A stretch of DNA of 64,000 nt from Actinoallomurus sp963736325 (GTDB lineage Bacteria > Actinomycetota > Actinomycetes > Streptosporangiales > Streptosporangiaceae). The notes under the pieces were generated by a model, which saw only the letters and a list, made by a program, of their open reading frames with translations, was not told the DNA's origin and ran no database searches. The translations under genes and the position numbers were made by a program. The stretch lies in assembly GCA_963736325.1 (NCBI GenBank), contig CAVTOG010000002.1, positions 123,035 through 187,034 of the forward strand, read 5' to 3'. Shown piece by piece: positions 7,848-16,529 of the stretch (position 1 is its first letter; each line of letters starts with the position of its first letter).

Positions 7848-8885
7848 ATGAAAACGCGGTTCGCGGCCCTCGGCCTCACCCTTCTTGCCGGGACCGGGCT
7901 GCTCGCCGCGTGTGGCGACGCCGATTCGTCCACGTCCTCCGCCGGCGACACCACCGTCAAGCTGGGCTTCTTCCCCAACATCACCCACGCGACCGCCCTC
8001 GTCGGTGTCCAGAAGGGCATCTACACCAAGTACCTCGGCAAGGCCCCGAAGACGCTGACGTTCAACGCGGGCCCGGCCGCCGCGGAGGCCGTTTTCTCCG
8101 GCGCGGTCGACGCGACGTACGTCGGACCGAACCCGGCCATCAACGCGTACGCGAAATCACACGGCCAGGCCATCAAGATCATTTCTGGTGCGGCCAGCGG
8201 TGGCGCCTCGCTCATCGTCAAGCCGGGCATCAAGTCGCCGGCCGATCTGCGCGGCAAGAAAATCGCCACGCCGCAGCTCGGCAACACCCAGGACGTCGCG
8301 CTCCGTTACTGGCTCAAGCAACAGGGCTTCAAGACGGACAAGAACGGCGGCGGCGACGTGCACATCGTGCCGCAGGACAACTCACAGACGCTCACGGCGT
8401 TCTCACAGGGCCAGATCGACGGCGCCTGGGTGCCGGAGCCGTTCGCCTCCCGGCTCGTCCTGGAGGGCAAGGGCAAGAAGCTCGTCGACGAGGCGTCCCT
8501 GTGGCCGGGCGGCAAGTTCGTGATCACGACGCTCATCGTGCGGACCGAGTTCCTGAAGAAGCACCCCGATCTGGTGAAGAAGCTCCTGCAGGCACAGGTC
8601 GAGACGACCGAATACATCAACGCGCACAAGGCCGAAGCCGAGAAGGCGGCCAACGACGAGCTGGCCGCCCTCACCGGCAAGCCGCTCAAGCAGAACATCC
8701 TCGACTCCACATTCAAGAACGTCACCTTCACCAACGACCCGGTCGCCTCCTCGCTGGCCGCCAACGCGCAGCACGCCGAGCAGGTCGGGTTGCTGGCACA
8801 CGTCGACCTGAACGGAATCTACGACCTCGGCCCACTGAACGAAATCCTGAAGGCCAAAGGGGAACCCACCGTGAGCGGCTCATGA
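7848..8885 (+). CDS. ABC transporter substrate-binding lipoprotein (sulfonate/nitrate/taurine family)
   Basis: Extracytoplasmic solute-binding protein of 345 residues, similar in layout to SsuA, TauA and NrtA. It has a lipoprotein signal peptide with lipobox LLAAC and the modified Cys at residue 22. The mature part opens with VKLGFFPNITHATALVG, typical of the family, and has the DGAWVPEPFASRL segment that lines the binding site. The ATG at 7848 has GTGGAG before it and puts the signal peptide at the N-terminus; an in-frame ATG nine codons upstream is less likely. Its stop overlaps the ATPase start (ATGA). An aliphatic sulfonate is a plausible substrate given the sulfur genes in the window, but that is inference. 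Confidence 0.85.
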   Translation: MKTRFAALGLTLLAGTGLLAACGDADSSTSSAGDTTVKLGFFPNITHATALVGVQKGIYTKYLGKAPKTLTFNAGPAAAEAVFSGAVDATYVGPNPAINAYAKSHGQAIKIISGAASGGASLIVKPGIKSPADLRGKKIATPQLGNTQDVALRYWLKQQGFKTDKNGGGDVHIVPQDNSQTLTAFSQGQIDGAWVPEPFASRLVLEGKGKKLVDEASLWPGGKFVITTLIVRTEFLKKHPDLVKKLLQAQVETTEYINAHKAEAEKAANDELAALTGKPLKQNILDSTFKNVTFTNDPVASSLAANAQHAEQVGLLAHVDLNGIYDLGPLNEILKAKGEPTVSGS

Positions 8886-9664
8886 GTGTGACGACGCAGC
8901 GAACCCCGCAGTCCATGACCGCTCCGGCGGTCCGGATCAACGAGATCTCCAAGGCGTACGGGACCGGCGAGGGCGCGCTGCTCGCCCTCGACGATGTCTC
9001 GCTGAACGTTCCGGGCGGGGAGTTCGTCTGCATCCTCGGCGCGTCCGGCTGTGGCAAGAGCACCCTGCTGTCGGTCGTCGCCGGCCTGGACCGGCCGACG
9101 CTCGGCACGGTCGACGTCGGCGGCGCGCGCGTCGGCCTGATGTTCCAGGAACCGGCGCTGTTCCCGTGGCTCACCGTCAGCGGCAACGTCGAGCTGGCCA
9201 TGCGCACGCGCGGCGTCGCCAAGGCCGAGCGCAAGCGGCGTACGGCCGAACTGCTGGAGTCGGTGCACCTCGGGGAGTTCGGCCGCAAGCGCCCGCACGA
9301 GCTGTCCGGCGGCATGCGCCAGCGCGTCGCCATCGCGCGTGCGCTCGCCCAGGACAGCGACGTGCTGCTCATGGACGAGCCGTTCGGCGCGCTCGACGCG
9401 ATGACCCGCGACCTGCTCCACGACGAGCTGGAGCGCATCTGGAGCGAACGTTCGCTGACGGTGCTGTTCGTGACCCACAACGTGCGCGAGGCCGTACGCC
9501 TCGGCGACCGGGTCGTGCTGCTGTCGAGCCGCCCCGGCAGGGTCGTCGAGGAGTTCCCGGTGCCGCTGGAGCGTCCGCGGCGCATCGACTCCGGTGAGGT
9601 CGCCGCCCTCGCCGCGACGATCACCGACCGGCTTCGTGAGGAGGTAGGACGCCATGGATCCTGA
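8882..9664 (+). CDS. ABC transporter ATP-binding protein (sulfonate/nitrate/taurine family)
   Basis: Energises the importer formed with the flanking genes; 260 residues. Walker A is GASGCGKST at residues 53-61, followed by the Q-loop MFQEPALFPWLTV, the signature LSGGMRQRVAIARAL near 141, Walker B LLMDEPFGALDA near 160 and the switch His in FVTHNVREAVRLGDRV. FPWLTV after the Q-loop is characteristic of the SsuB/TauB/NrtD group. The ATG at 8882 overlaps the stop of the binding-protein gene by four bases, and its own 3' end overlaps the permease start by 11 bases, so the three genes form one operon. Confidence 0.9.
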   Translation: MSVTTQRTPQSMTAPAVRINEISKAYGTGEGALLALDDVSLNVPGGEFVCILGASGCGKSTLLSVVAGLDRPTLGTVDVGGARVGLMFQEPALFPWLTVSGNVELAMRTRGVAKAERKRRTAELLESVHLGEFGRKRPHELSGGMRQRVAIARALAQDSDVLLMDEPFGALDAMTRDLLHDELERIWSERSLTVLFVTHNVREAVRLGDRVVLLSSRPGRVVEEFPVPLERPRRIDSGEVAALAATITDRLREEVGRHGS

Positions 9665-10538
9665 GGTGATCGCGGAACCCAGGCCCGCCGACAGCGTCAT
9701 CCGGCGTCAGATCGTCGGACTGGACGCCCTGGAGATGGCGGCGCAGTCCCGGCGTGGCCTGGTGCGGCGCTCCTGGGCGTCGGTGTGGCCCGTCCTCGCC
9801 GCCGTCGGCATCGCGGTGGTCGTGTGGGAGCTGGTCGTGCTCAGCGGCTGGAAGCCCACGTACGTGCTGCCCGGGCCGGGCGACGTCTTCCCGCAGCTGT
9901 GGAAGGACCTCCAGGAGGGGGCGTTCTGGTCGGGCCTGGGCCTGACCATGCGGCGCGCGGTGATCGGCTTCGCGCTGGCGATCCTGGTCGGCGCGACGCT
10001 GGGCGCGGTCGTGTCGCGCGTGCGGTTCCTGCGGGTGGCGTTCGGGTCGCTGATCACCGGGCTGCAGACCATGCCGTCGATCGCGTGGTTCCCGCTGGCC
10101 ATCCTGCTGTTCCAGCTCAGCGAGAGCGCGATCCTGTTCGTCATCGTGATCGGCGCGGCGCCGTCGATCGCCAACGGCCTGATCGCCGGAGTCGACTACA
10201 CGCCGCCGATCCTGCTGCGCGCGGGGAAGGTTCTGGGCCTGCGCGGGATCGCGCTGTACCGGCACCTGATCCTGCCGGCGTCACTTCCGGCGTTCGTGAC
10301 CGGTCTCAAGCAGGGCTGGGCGTTCGCGTGGCGCAGCCTGATGGCCGGCGAGCTGCTGGTGATCATCGGACACCACGCTTCGCTCGGCGTACGGCTGGAG
10401 TACGCACGGGAGAACATCGACGCCAACGACATGATCGCCACGATGATCGTGATCCTGGTGATCGGCATCGTGATCGACCGCCTGTTCGGAGCGGCCGACC
10501 GCACACTGCGCGCCCGGCGCGGCCTGGAGCCGAGCTGA
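9654..10538 (+). CDS. ABC transporter permease (sulfonate/nitrate/taurine family)
   Basis: Inner-membrane channel subunit of 294 residues with about six hydrophobic helices, starting with WPVLAAVGIAVVVWELVVL after a 40-residue cytoplasmic tail. The coupling-loop region AGKVLGLRGIALYRHLILPASLPAFVTGLKQGWAFAWRSL contains the EAA-type motif by which the permease docks on the ATPase. Only one permease gene is present, so it probably works as a homodimer. It is the last gene of the three-gene operon, with 42 bases to the next gene. Confidence 0.88.
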   Translation: MDPEVIAEPRPADSVIRRQIVGLDALEMAAQSRRGLVRRSWASVWPVLAAVGIAVVVWELVVLSGWKPTYVLPGPGDVFPQLWKDLQEGAFWSGLGLTMRRAVIGFALAILVGATLGAVVSRVRFLRVAFGSLITGLQTMPSIAWFPLAILLFQLSESAILFVIVIGAAPSIANGLIAGVDYTPPILLRAGKVLGLRGIALYRHLILPASLPAFVTGLKQGWAFAWRSLMAGELLVIIGHHASLGVRLEYARENIDANDMIATMIVILVIGIVIDRLFGAADRTLRARRGLEPS

Positions 10539-10580
10539 GGGATTGACCTCGACCTCGCCTGAGGTCGCACGCTGGTCCTC

Positions 10581-11651
10581 ATGCGTGCAGTGTGGTTGAG
10601 AGAGTTCGGCGGGCCCGAGGCGCTCGTCGCGGAGGAGACGCCCGAGCCCGTCGCGGGGCTCGGGCAGGTGGTGGTCGACGTCGCGTACGCCGGCATCACG
10701 TTCGTCGAGACACAGGTGCGGGCGGGCACCGGGCCGTTCCCGGTGAAGCCTCCGCTGATCCTGGGCAACGGCGTCGGCGGCGTCGTGGGCGGCCGTCGCG
10801 TGGTCACCTCCACGGGCGGATCCGGAGGGTACGCCGAACGCGTCGCCGTGGACGCGGGCAGCGTCATCGAGGTGCCGGACGGCCTGGCGCTCGATGACGC
10901 GGTCGCGCTGCTCGCGGACGGGCGTACGGCGACGATGCTGGTCCGCGCGGCCGGAATACGGGCCGGAGAGCGTGTGCTCGTGGAGGCTGCGGCGGGCGGC
11001 GTGGGCACGCTGCTGGTCCAGCTGGCACACGCCGCCGGCGCCCAGGTCGTCGGCGTGGCGGGCGGGGCGCGCAAGGCAGGGCTCGTACGAGAGCTGGGCG
11101 CGGAGGCCGTCGACCATCACCGGAGCGGTTGGGAGCGGTCCGTGGGCCCGGTGGACGTCGTCTTCGACGGCGTCGGCGGTGACATGGCCCAGTCGTCGTT
11201 CGCGGCGCTGCGGCCCGGCGGCCGGATGCTGACGTACGGCTTCGCCAGCGGCGAGTGGGCGTCCTTCTCCGCGGCCGACGCGGCCGGGCGCGGCGTCACG
11301 CTGGTCCGCGCGAGCGCGAGCCCGGAGGAGATGCGCGCCCACACAAGAGACGCTCTGGCCGAGGCCGCCGCGGGACGCCTCCGCCCGGTGATCGGGCAGC
11401 GCTTCCCGCTGGAGAACGCCGCCGAGGCCCACGCCGCCATCGGGTCACGCGCGACGATTGCTGATGCGGAAGCCGCACGACCGGTTGTCGGCGTCCAGCT
11501 CGTTCAGGACGACCTCGCCCGCGAACTCCCCCGTGCTCCGGTCGACGATCGCCAGGTCCAGGCGGTCGTCGTGGTCGGCGCGCGTGGAGTACCAGCGCGT
11601 CGCCATCTCGATGCCGCCGTCCACGAGGTGCGTGCCGGTCAGCCGGCGTGA
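10581..11651 (+). CDS. zinc-type alcohol dehydrogenase/quinone oxidoreductase with a replaced C-terminus
   Basis: NADPH-dependent quinone oxidoreductase of the medium-chain dehydrogenase family without structural zinc. The first 292 residues are normal: start MRAVWLREFGGPEAL, nucleotide-binding AAAGGVGTLLVQLAHAAGAQVVG near 134-156, and the closing ENAAEAHAAIGSRATI. After that point the frame no longer looks like the family, which would end within about ten residues; instead it runs for about 63 residues in antisense to a convergent acetyltransferase gene until a stop at 11651. A deletion at about 11459-11462 fused the two genes tail to tail. The catalytic part is essentially intact, so the enzyme may still fold. 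Confidence 0.75.
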   Translation: MRAVWLREFGGPEALVAEETPEPVAGLGQVVVDVAYAGITFVETQVRAGTGPFPVKPPLILGNGVGGVVGGRRVVTSTGGSGGYAERVAVDAGSVIEVPDGLALDDAVALLADGRTATMLVRAAGIRAGERVLVEAAAGGVGTLLVQLAHAAGAQVVGVAGGARKAGLVRELGAEAVDHHRSGWERSVGPVDVVFDGVGGDMAQSSFAALRPGGRMLTYGFASGEWASFSAADAAGRGVTLVRASASPEEMRAHTRDALAEAAAGRLRPVIGQRFPLENAAEAHAAIGSRATIADAEAARPVVGVQLVQDDLARELPRAPVDDRQVQAVVVVGARGVPARRHLDAAVHEVRAGQPA

Positions 11652-11771
11652 CTCCGGGTCTGCCAGCGACGCCACGAGTCCGGGGGCGTCGGCGGCGCGT
11701 ACGGGACGCAGGAGGACGCGTTCACCGATGAGTGTCGGCTTGTCGGCGAAGGACACCATGGCGCCGATCAT
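11445..11771 (-). pseudogene. GNAT N-acetyltransferase, C-terminal part deleted
   Basis: The 108-residue frame starts as a RimJ/RimL-type GNAT acetyltransferase: GERVLLRPVRAADAPGLV, then RADHDDRLDLAIVDRSTGEFAGEVVLNELDADNRSCGFRI. This covers the first strands and helices of the fold. It then ends after SNRRA, before the acetyl-CoA-binding RGxGxG/A loop, because the sequence runs into the 3' end of the convergent dehydrogenase gene. Without the P-loop-like acetyl-CoA site it cannot be an active acetyltransferase. The boundary is the same one that disrupts the dehydrogenase. Confidence 0.7.
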
Positions 11772-11801
11772 TTCCGGTCGTCGCCGCCGGGCGCATCACG
11801 T

Positions 11802-14171
11802 TTACCTGTGCGGTGGGAACGGCGGAGGGAAGGTAGGCGGGGGGAAGGTGGGGGGCGGGGTGTGGCCGCCGCCGGGTGGGAACGGTGGTGGGATGCCGGG
11901 GCCGCTGCCCTTGCTGACGTGGATGGTGACCGTGCTGCCCGATTCGGCCTTGGAGTCGGCGTCCGGGCTGGTGCTGGCGACGCGGCCCTTGTCGTACTCG
12001 TCGGAGTAGACGCTCGGGCCGATGGTCACCTCGAAGCCGGCCTTCTCCAGGCGGGACCGCGCCTCCGACGGCGACATGCCGAGGACGTCCGGGATCCGTA
12101 CGCGATCCTCGCCGGAGCCCTCGCGGAAGTAGTCGCTCGGCGGGCTGTGGAAGGAGTGGGCGGGTGTTCCGGCGAGCGCGCCCAGCATCGTCTGGCGCCA
12201 GATCGGCGCGGGGATGTCGGCGCCGAACACCTGGCCGAAGCAGCGTCCGCCCAGGCAGACGTTGCGGAGCGGGTGGGCGTAGCCGCCGCGCGGGTCGCCG
12301 ACCCAGACCGCGCCGGCCAGATCGGGCGTGTAGCCGGCGAACCACGCGGAGGAGAAGCCGTCGACGGTGCCGGTCTTGCCGGCGGCGTCCCGGCCGATGC
12401 CCATGCCCGCCGCCGTCCCCTTGGTGAGGACGCCGCGCAGCACGTGGTTGACGGCGTCGGCGACGCCCTTGGGGATGGCCTGGTGGCAGCCGGCCGACGG
12501 CACCTTCAGGCTCTTGCCGTCGACGGTGGTGACGTTGTCGAGCACGACCGGCTCGCAGTAGCGGCCACGCGCACCGAAGGCCGCGTACGCCGCCGCGAGG
12601 CGCAGCGGGGAGACCGTGTTGAAGCCGAGCGTGAACGAGGCGTACTGCTGCAGCTCCGTGCCGTCCGCGCGGAGCATGCCGAGCTTGGCGGCCATCTTGG
12701 CCGTGTCGCAGAGCCCGACCTTCTTCTCCAGTTCGAGGAAGAAGGTGTTGACCGAGTGCCAGGTGCCCGTGACCAGGCTGAACTTGTGCCCGCCTTCACC
12801 GTCGGCGGCGTTGCCGAGCGCCTCGGTGGAGCCCACGCTCTTGCCACCGCAGTTCCTGAGGCCGGTGGGCGTGAAGTGGTCGGGCGCCATCAGGCGGTGG
12901 CCGAACGCCATGCCCTGGTCGAGCGCGGCGGCCAGCGTGAACACCTTGAACGTCGAACCCGCCTGCATGCCGATGCTCGTGCCGTGGTCGGAGTCGGCGG
13001 CGAAGTTGACCCAGGTCTTCCCGCGCTTCTCCGCGGGCCCGAGGGCGCGGTCGACCACCATCGCGCGTACGGCCCCGGTGCCGGGCTGCACGAGCACCTC
13101 GGCGGACGCCTTGTGCGCGGAGTTCTTCTCCGGGACGTACCGGTCGACCGCCTGCTGGGCGGCCTTCTGCATCTTCGGCTCGACCGTCGTGCGGATGGTC
13201 AGGCCACCGCGCTGGAGGAGCAGCTTCCGCGCGTCCGGCGTCTTGCCGAAGGTCGGGTTGGCGAGGATCTCCCGCTGCACGTAGTCGCAGAAGAACGGCG
13301 CCTTGCTCTCCACGCAGCCGTTCGGTGTGGACTTCACGTGCAGGCCCAGCGGCGTACGCTCCGCGGCGCGCGCGGCGTCCTCGTCGGCCCACTGCAGCTG
13401 GGCCATGCGCATCAGCACGGTGTTGCGGCGCTGCACGGCGAGCTTGGGGTTCACCGTCGGGTCGTACGCGTACGGGTAGCGGACGATGCCCGCGAGGAGC
13501 GCCGCCTCATCGAGGTCTAGGGAGGCGGCCGGCTTGTCGAAGTAGTGCCGCGCCGCCGCCTCGATCCCGTACGCCCCGTCGCCGAAGTAGGCGATGTTGA
13601 GGTAGCGCTCCAGAATCTGGTCCTTGGAGAGCTGCTTCTCGATCGCGACGGCGTACCGCAGCTCGCGCAGCTTCCGCGCCGGCGTCGTGGCCAGGGCGGA
13701 CTGCCGGTCCTTGTCGGTCTTCGCGGTCTCGACGAGGAGGTTCTTGACGTATTGCTGGGTGATGCCCGAGCCTCCGGCGGTCACCTGACCGGCGACCAGG
13801 TTTCCGGCGGCGGCGCGGATCGTCGACTTGAGGTCGAGGCCGCCGTGCTCGTAGAACCGGTTGTCCTCGATGGCGAGGATCGCCCTGCGCATCACCGGGG
13901 CGACCTTGCTCAGCGGGACGTCGACGCGGTTCTCGTAGTAGAAGGTGGCGATCTTGGAGCCGTCGGCGGCGAGGATCAGGGATCGCTGCGGGACGACGGG
14001 GGAATGAAGATCACCGGGGATCGCCTCGAACCAGTTCGCGCTGTTCCGGGCACCGACGCCGAGCATTCCGACGGTGGAGAACGCCACGAGTGCCGCCAGC
14101 ACTCCAGCGACCGCCCCTGTGCCAACGAGGCTCCAGAGCAGCCGGAAGACGCAACGTCGACCAGACGACAC
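11802..14171 (-). CDS. bifunctional penicillin-binding protein (GT51 + transpeptidase) with PASTA domain
   Basis: Class A PBP that polymerises glycan strands and cross-links peptides in peptidoglycan; 789 residues, one membrane anchor at about 10-38. The GT51 domain carries the catalytic Glu in AIEDNRFYEHGG (residue 102) and the second-glutamate region GITQQYVKN. The transpeptidase has STFK near residue 404, SVN near 473 and KTGT near 598. A single PASTA domain (RIPDVLGMSPSEARSRLEKAG to TVTIHVSKG) follows, and the tail is Pro-rich (PPPTFPPPTFPPPFPPHR). It resembles actinobacterial PonA proteins. A close paralog lies directly upstream at 14273-16471. Confidence 0.92.
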   Translation of the reverse strand: MSSGRRCVFRLLWSLVGTGAVAGVLAALVAFSTVGMLGVGARNSANWFEAIPGDLHSPVVPQRSLILAADGSKIATFYYENRVDVPLSKVAPVMRRAILAIEDNRFYEHGGLDLKSTIRAAAGNLVAGQVTAGGSGITQQYVKNLLVETAKTDKDRQSALATTPARKLRELRYAVAIEKQLSKDQILERYLNIAYFGDGAYGIEAAARHYFDKPAASLDLDEAALLAGIVRYPYAYDPTVNPKLAVQRRNTVLMRMAQLQWADEDAARAAERTPLGLHVKSTPNGCVESKAPFFCDYVQREILANPTFGKTPDARKLLLQRGGLTIRTTVEPKMQKAAQQAVDRYVPEKNSAHKASAEVLVQPGTGAVRAMVVDRALGPAEKRGKTWVNFAADSDHGTSIGMQAGSTFKVFTLAAALDQGMAFGHRLMAPDHFTPTGLRNCGGKSVGSTEALGNAADGEGGHKFSLVTGTWHSVNTFFLELEKKVGLCDTAKMAAKLGMLRADGTELQQYASFTLGFNTVSPLRLAAAYAAFGARGRYCEPVVLDNVTTVDGKSLKVPSAGCHQAIPKGVADAVNHVLRGVLTKGTAAGMGIGRDAAGKTGTVDGFSSAWFAGYTPDLAGAVWVGDPRGGYAHPLRNVCLGGRCFGQVFGADIPAPIWRQTMLGALAGTPAHSFHSPPSDYFREGSGEDRVRIPDVLGMSPSEARSRLEKAGFEVTIGPSVYSDEYDKGRVASTSPDADSKAESGSTVTIHVSKGSGPGIPPPFPPGGGHTPPPTFPPPTFPPPFPPHR

Positions 14172-14272
14172 GGGCCAAGGGTACGTGCCGGAGCAAGCGT
14201 GTGGATCTCAGGATCCTAACGAAACAACGTTCAAAACGACCAAACGAGGATAAAACTCGCGAAGTTAGGGCG

Positions 14273-16471
14273 TCACGGAGGGAAGGGCCAGTCCGGCTCT
14301 GGACCCTCGCCATCGCCTGCCGCGTCTTCCTTACCCTTCTTGTCGTTCTTATCCTTGTCGTCCTTGTCCTTCTTGTCTTTGTCCTTCTTGTCCTTGTCGT
14401 CCTCTTCCTCGCCACTCCCCTTGCGCGTGTAGCTCCCCGAAGGCGCGTGGAAGCCGTGCTCCGGCGTGCCCGAGAGCGCCGCGGTCATCGTCTCCCGCCA
14501 GATCGGCGCGGGGATGTCCGCACCGAACACCTCCCCGTAGCACCCGCCCTCCCCGAGGCAGACGTCCCGCAGCGGATGCTGGTACCCGCCGCGCGGATCC
14601 CCCACCCACACGGCGCCGGCCAGGTCGGGGGTGTACCCCGCGAACCAGGCCGAGGAGAAGTTGTCCACGGTCCCGGTCTTGCCTGCGGCGGGACGCCCCA
14701 GCTCATTGCCCTTCGCCGTCCCCTTGGTCAGCACCCCTTGGAGCACGTGGTTCACCGCGTCCGCGACGTCCTCGTCGATGGCGCGATGGCACCCCGCCCC
14801 CGGCACCTTGATCGGCCCGCGCGGCGACGAGATGCTCGTGATCGGGATCGGTGAGCAGTAGCGGCCACGTGCCGCGAAGGCGGCGTACGCCGCCGCCAGG
14901 CGCACCGGGGACACCGTGTTGAAGCCGAGGGTGAATGACGGGTACTGCTCCAGCTTGCCGCCCGTGGCCTTCCGCATGCCCAGCCGCGTGGCCATCCGGT
15001 ACGTCTCGCACAGGCCGACCTTGCGCTCCAGGGCCAGGAAGAACGTGTTCACCGAGTGCCAGGTGCCGGTGACGAGGGTGAAGTCCTTGCCGCCCTCGCC
15101 GTCCGCCGCGTTGCCGAGCGCCGTCGTGGCGCCCACGCGGCGGCCGGCGCAGTTCCTGAAGCCCGTGGGCACGAACGTCTTCGGCGCGTACAGCTTCTGA
15201 CCGAACGCCATGTTCTGCTTCAACGCCTCGGCGAGCGTGAACACCTTGAACGTCGACCCCGCCTGCATGCCCAGGCTCGACCCGTGGTCGGAGTCGGCGG
15301 CGAGGTTCACCCACATCTTGCCCGGCTTGCTGCTGTCGCCGAGCTTGCGGTCGATGGCCATCGCGGTGATCTCCCCGGTTCCGGGGCGAATGAGGACTTC
15401 GGCGGCGGCCTTGCCGGAGGAGTTCTTCGGCGGCACGTACCGGTCGACGGCCTTCTGTGCGGCCTTCTGCATCGCCGGCACCAGCGTCGTATGGATCTTC
15501 AGGCCGCCTCGCTGCAGCAGCGCGCGGCGGTCCTGCAGCGTCTTGCCGTACACCGCGTTGCCGAGGATCTCCCGCTGAACGTAGTCACAGAAAAAGGGCG
15601 CCGAGCTCGTGACGCAGCCGGCGGGAGTGCGGGTGATCTTCAGCCGGACCGGTCCGCTCCGGGCCGCGGCGGCCTCGGCGGGAGTGATCACCTTCAGCTG
15701 GGCCATCCGGTTCAGCACCATGTCGCGACGTTTCCGCGCATGGACGGGGTGCAGGTGGGGGTTGTAGGCCTGCGGCGACCGTACGACGCCGGCCAGGATC
15801 GCGGCCTGGTCGAGGGTGAGCTTCGCGGCGTGCACGCCGAAGTAGTGGCGGGCCGCGGCCTCCACGCCGTACGACCCGTCGCCGAAATAGGCGATGTTGA
15901 GGTAGCGCTCCAGGATCTGGTCCTTGGTGAACTTCTTCTCCAGGCCGACGGCGTACCGCAGCTCACGTAGCTTGCGGCCCGCGGTCTCCTCCAGCGCGCT
16001 GCGCCGCGCCGCGGAGCTGAGCGCGGCCTCGGCGAGGGCGTTCTTGACGTATTGCTGGCTCAGCGTGGAGCCGCCCTGGATGACCATGCCGGCCCGGAGG
16101 TTCGCGATCACCGCGCGAATGGTGCCCTTGACGTCGAGCGCGCCGTGTTCGTAGAAGCGGCTGTCCTCGATCGCCACGATGGCCCGGCGCATGATCGGTG
16201 AGACGCCGCCGAGCGGCACCATGACGCGGTTCTCGTAGTAGAACGTGGCCAGTTTCGTGCCGTCGGCGGCCAGGACGACCGAGCTCTGCGGGAGTTCCGG
16301 CGTCACCAGGTCGATGGGCAGCGCCTGGAAGCTCCGGTTGGCGAGCCGTACCGTGAACCCCGCCGACAGGGCGTACGGGATGATGACCGCGGCCGAGAGC
16401 ACACCGGCGATGACCGCGACGATCGCCAGATCTCGTACCCCCGCGAGCCATTCCCCCGGTTTCGCCCCCAC
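14273..16471 (-). CDS. bifunctional penicillin-binding protein (GT51 + transpeptidase), no PASTA, Asp/Lys tail
   Basis: Second class A PBP, 732 residues, collinear with its downstream neighbour over the whole catalytic region: membrane anchor at about 14-38, GT51 Glu in AIEDSRFYEHGA near residue 102, STFK near 405, HSVNTFF near 475 and KTGT near 597. It differs at the C-terminus, where the PASTA domain is absent and replaced by a highly charged stretch of Asp and Lys repeats followed by PDWPFPP. The two genes are 101 bases apart on the same strand, so this is a tandem duplication with later divergence of the tails. The start is a GTG at 16471 with only a weak ribosome-binding site. Confidence 0.9.
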   Translation of the reverse strand: MGAKPGEWLAGVRDLAIVAVIAGVLSAAVIIPYALSAGFTVRLANRSFQALPIDLVTPELPQSSVVLAADGTKLATFYYENRVMVPLGGVSPIMRRAIVAIEDSRFYEHGALDVKGTIRAVIANLRAGMVIQGGSTLSQQYVKNALAEAALSSAARRSALEETAGRKLRELRYAVGLEKKFTKDQILERYLNIAYFGDGSYGVEAAARHYFGVHAAKLTLDQAAILAGVVRSPQAYNPHLHPVHARKRRDMVLNRMAQLKVITPAEAAAARSGPVRLKITRTPAGCVTSSAPFFCDYVQREILGNAVYGKTLQDRRALLQRGGLKIHTTLVPAMQKAAQKAVDRYVPPKNSSGKAAAEVLIRPGTGEITAMAIDRKLGDSSKPGKMWVNLAADSDHGSSLGMQAGSTFKVFTLAEALKQNMAFGQKLYAPKTFVPTGFRNCAGRRVGATTALGNAADGEGGKDFTLVTGTWHSVNTFFLALERKVGLCETYRMATRLGMRKATGGKLEQYPSFTLGFNTVSPVRLAAAYAAFAARGRYCSPIPITSISSPRGPIKVPGAGCHRAIDEDVADAVNHVLQGVLTKGTAKGNELGRPAAGKTGTVDNFSSAWFAGYTPDLAGAVWVGDPRGGYQHPLRDVCLGEGGCYGEVFGADIPAPIWRETMTAALSGTPEHGFHAPSGSYTRKGSGEEEDDKDKKDKDKKDKDDKDKNDKKGKEDAAGDGEGPEPDWPFPP

Positions 16472-16529
16472 ACTTCGCAGTCATCCCCACACGGGTGGTA
16501 AGCGGAAACCTGGGGCGGCGTGTCGTGGT

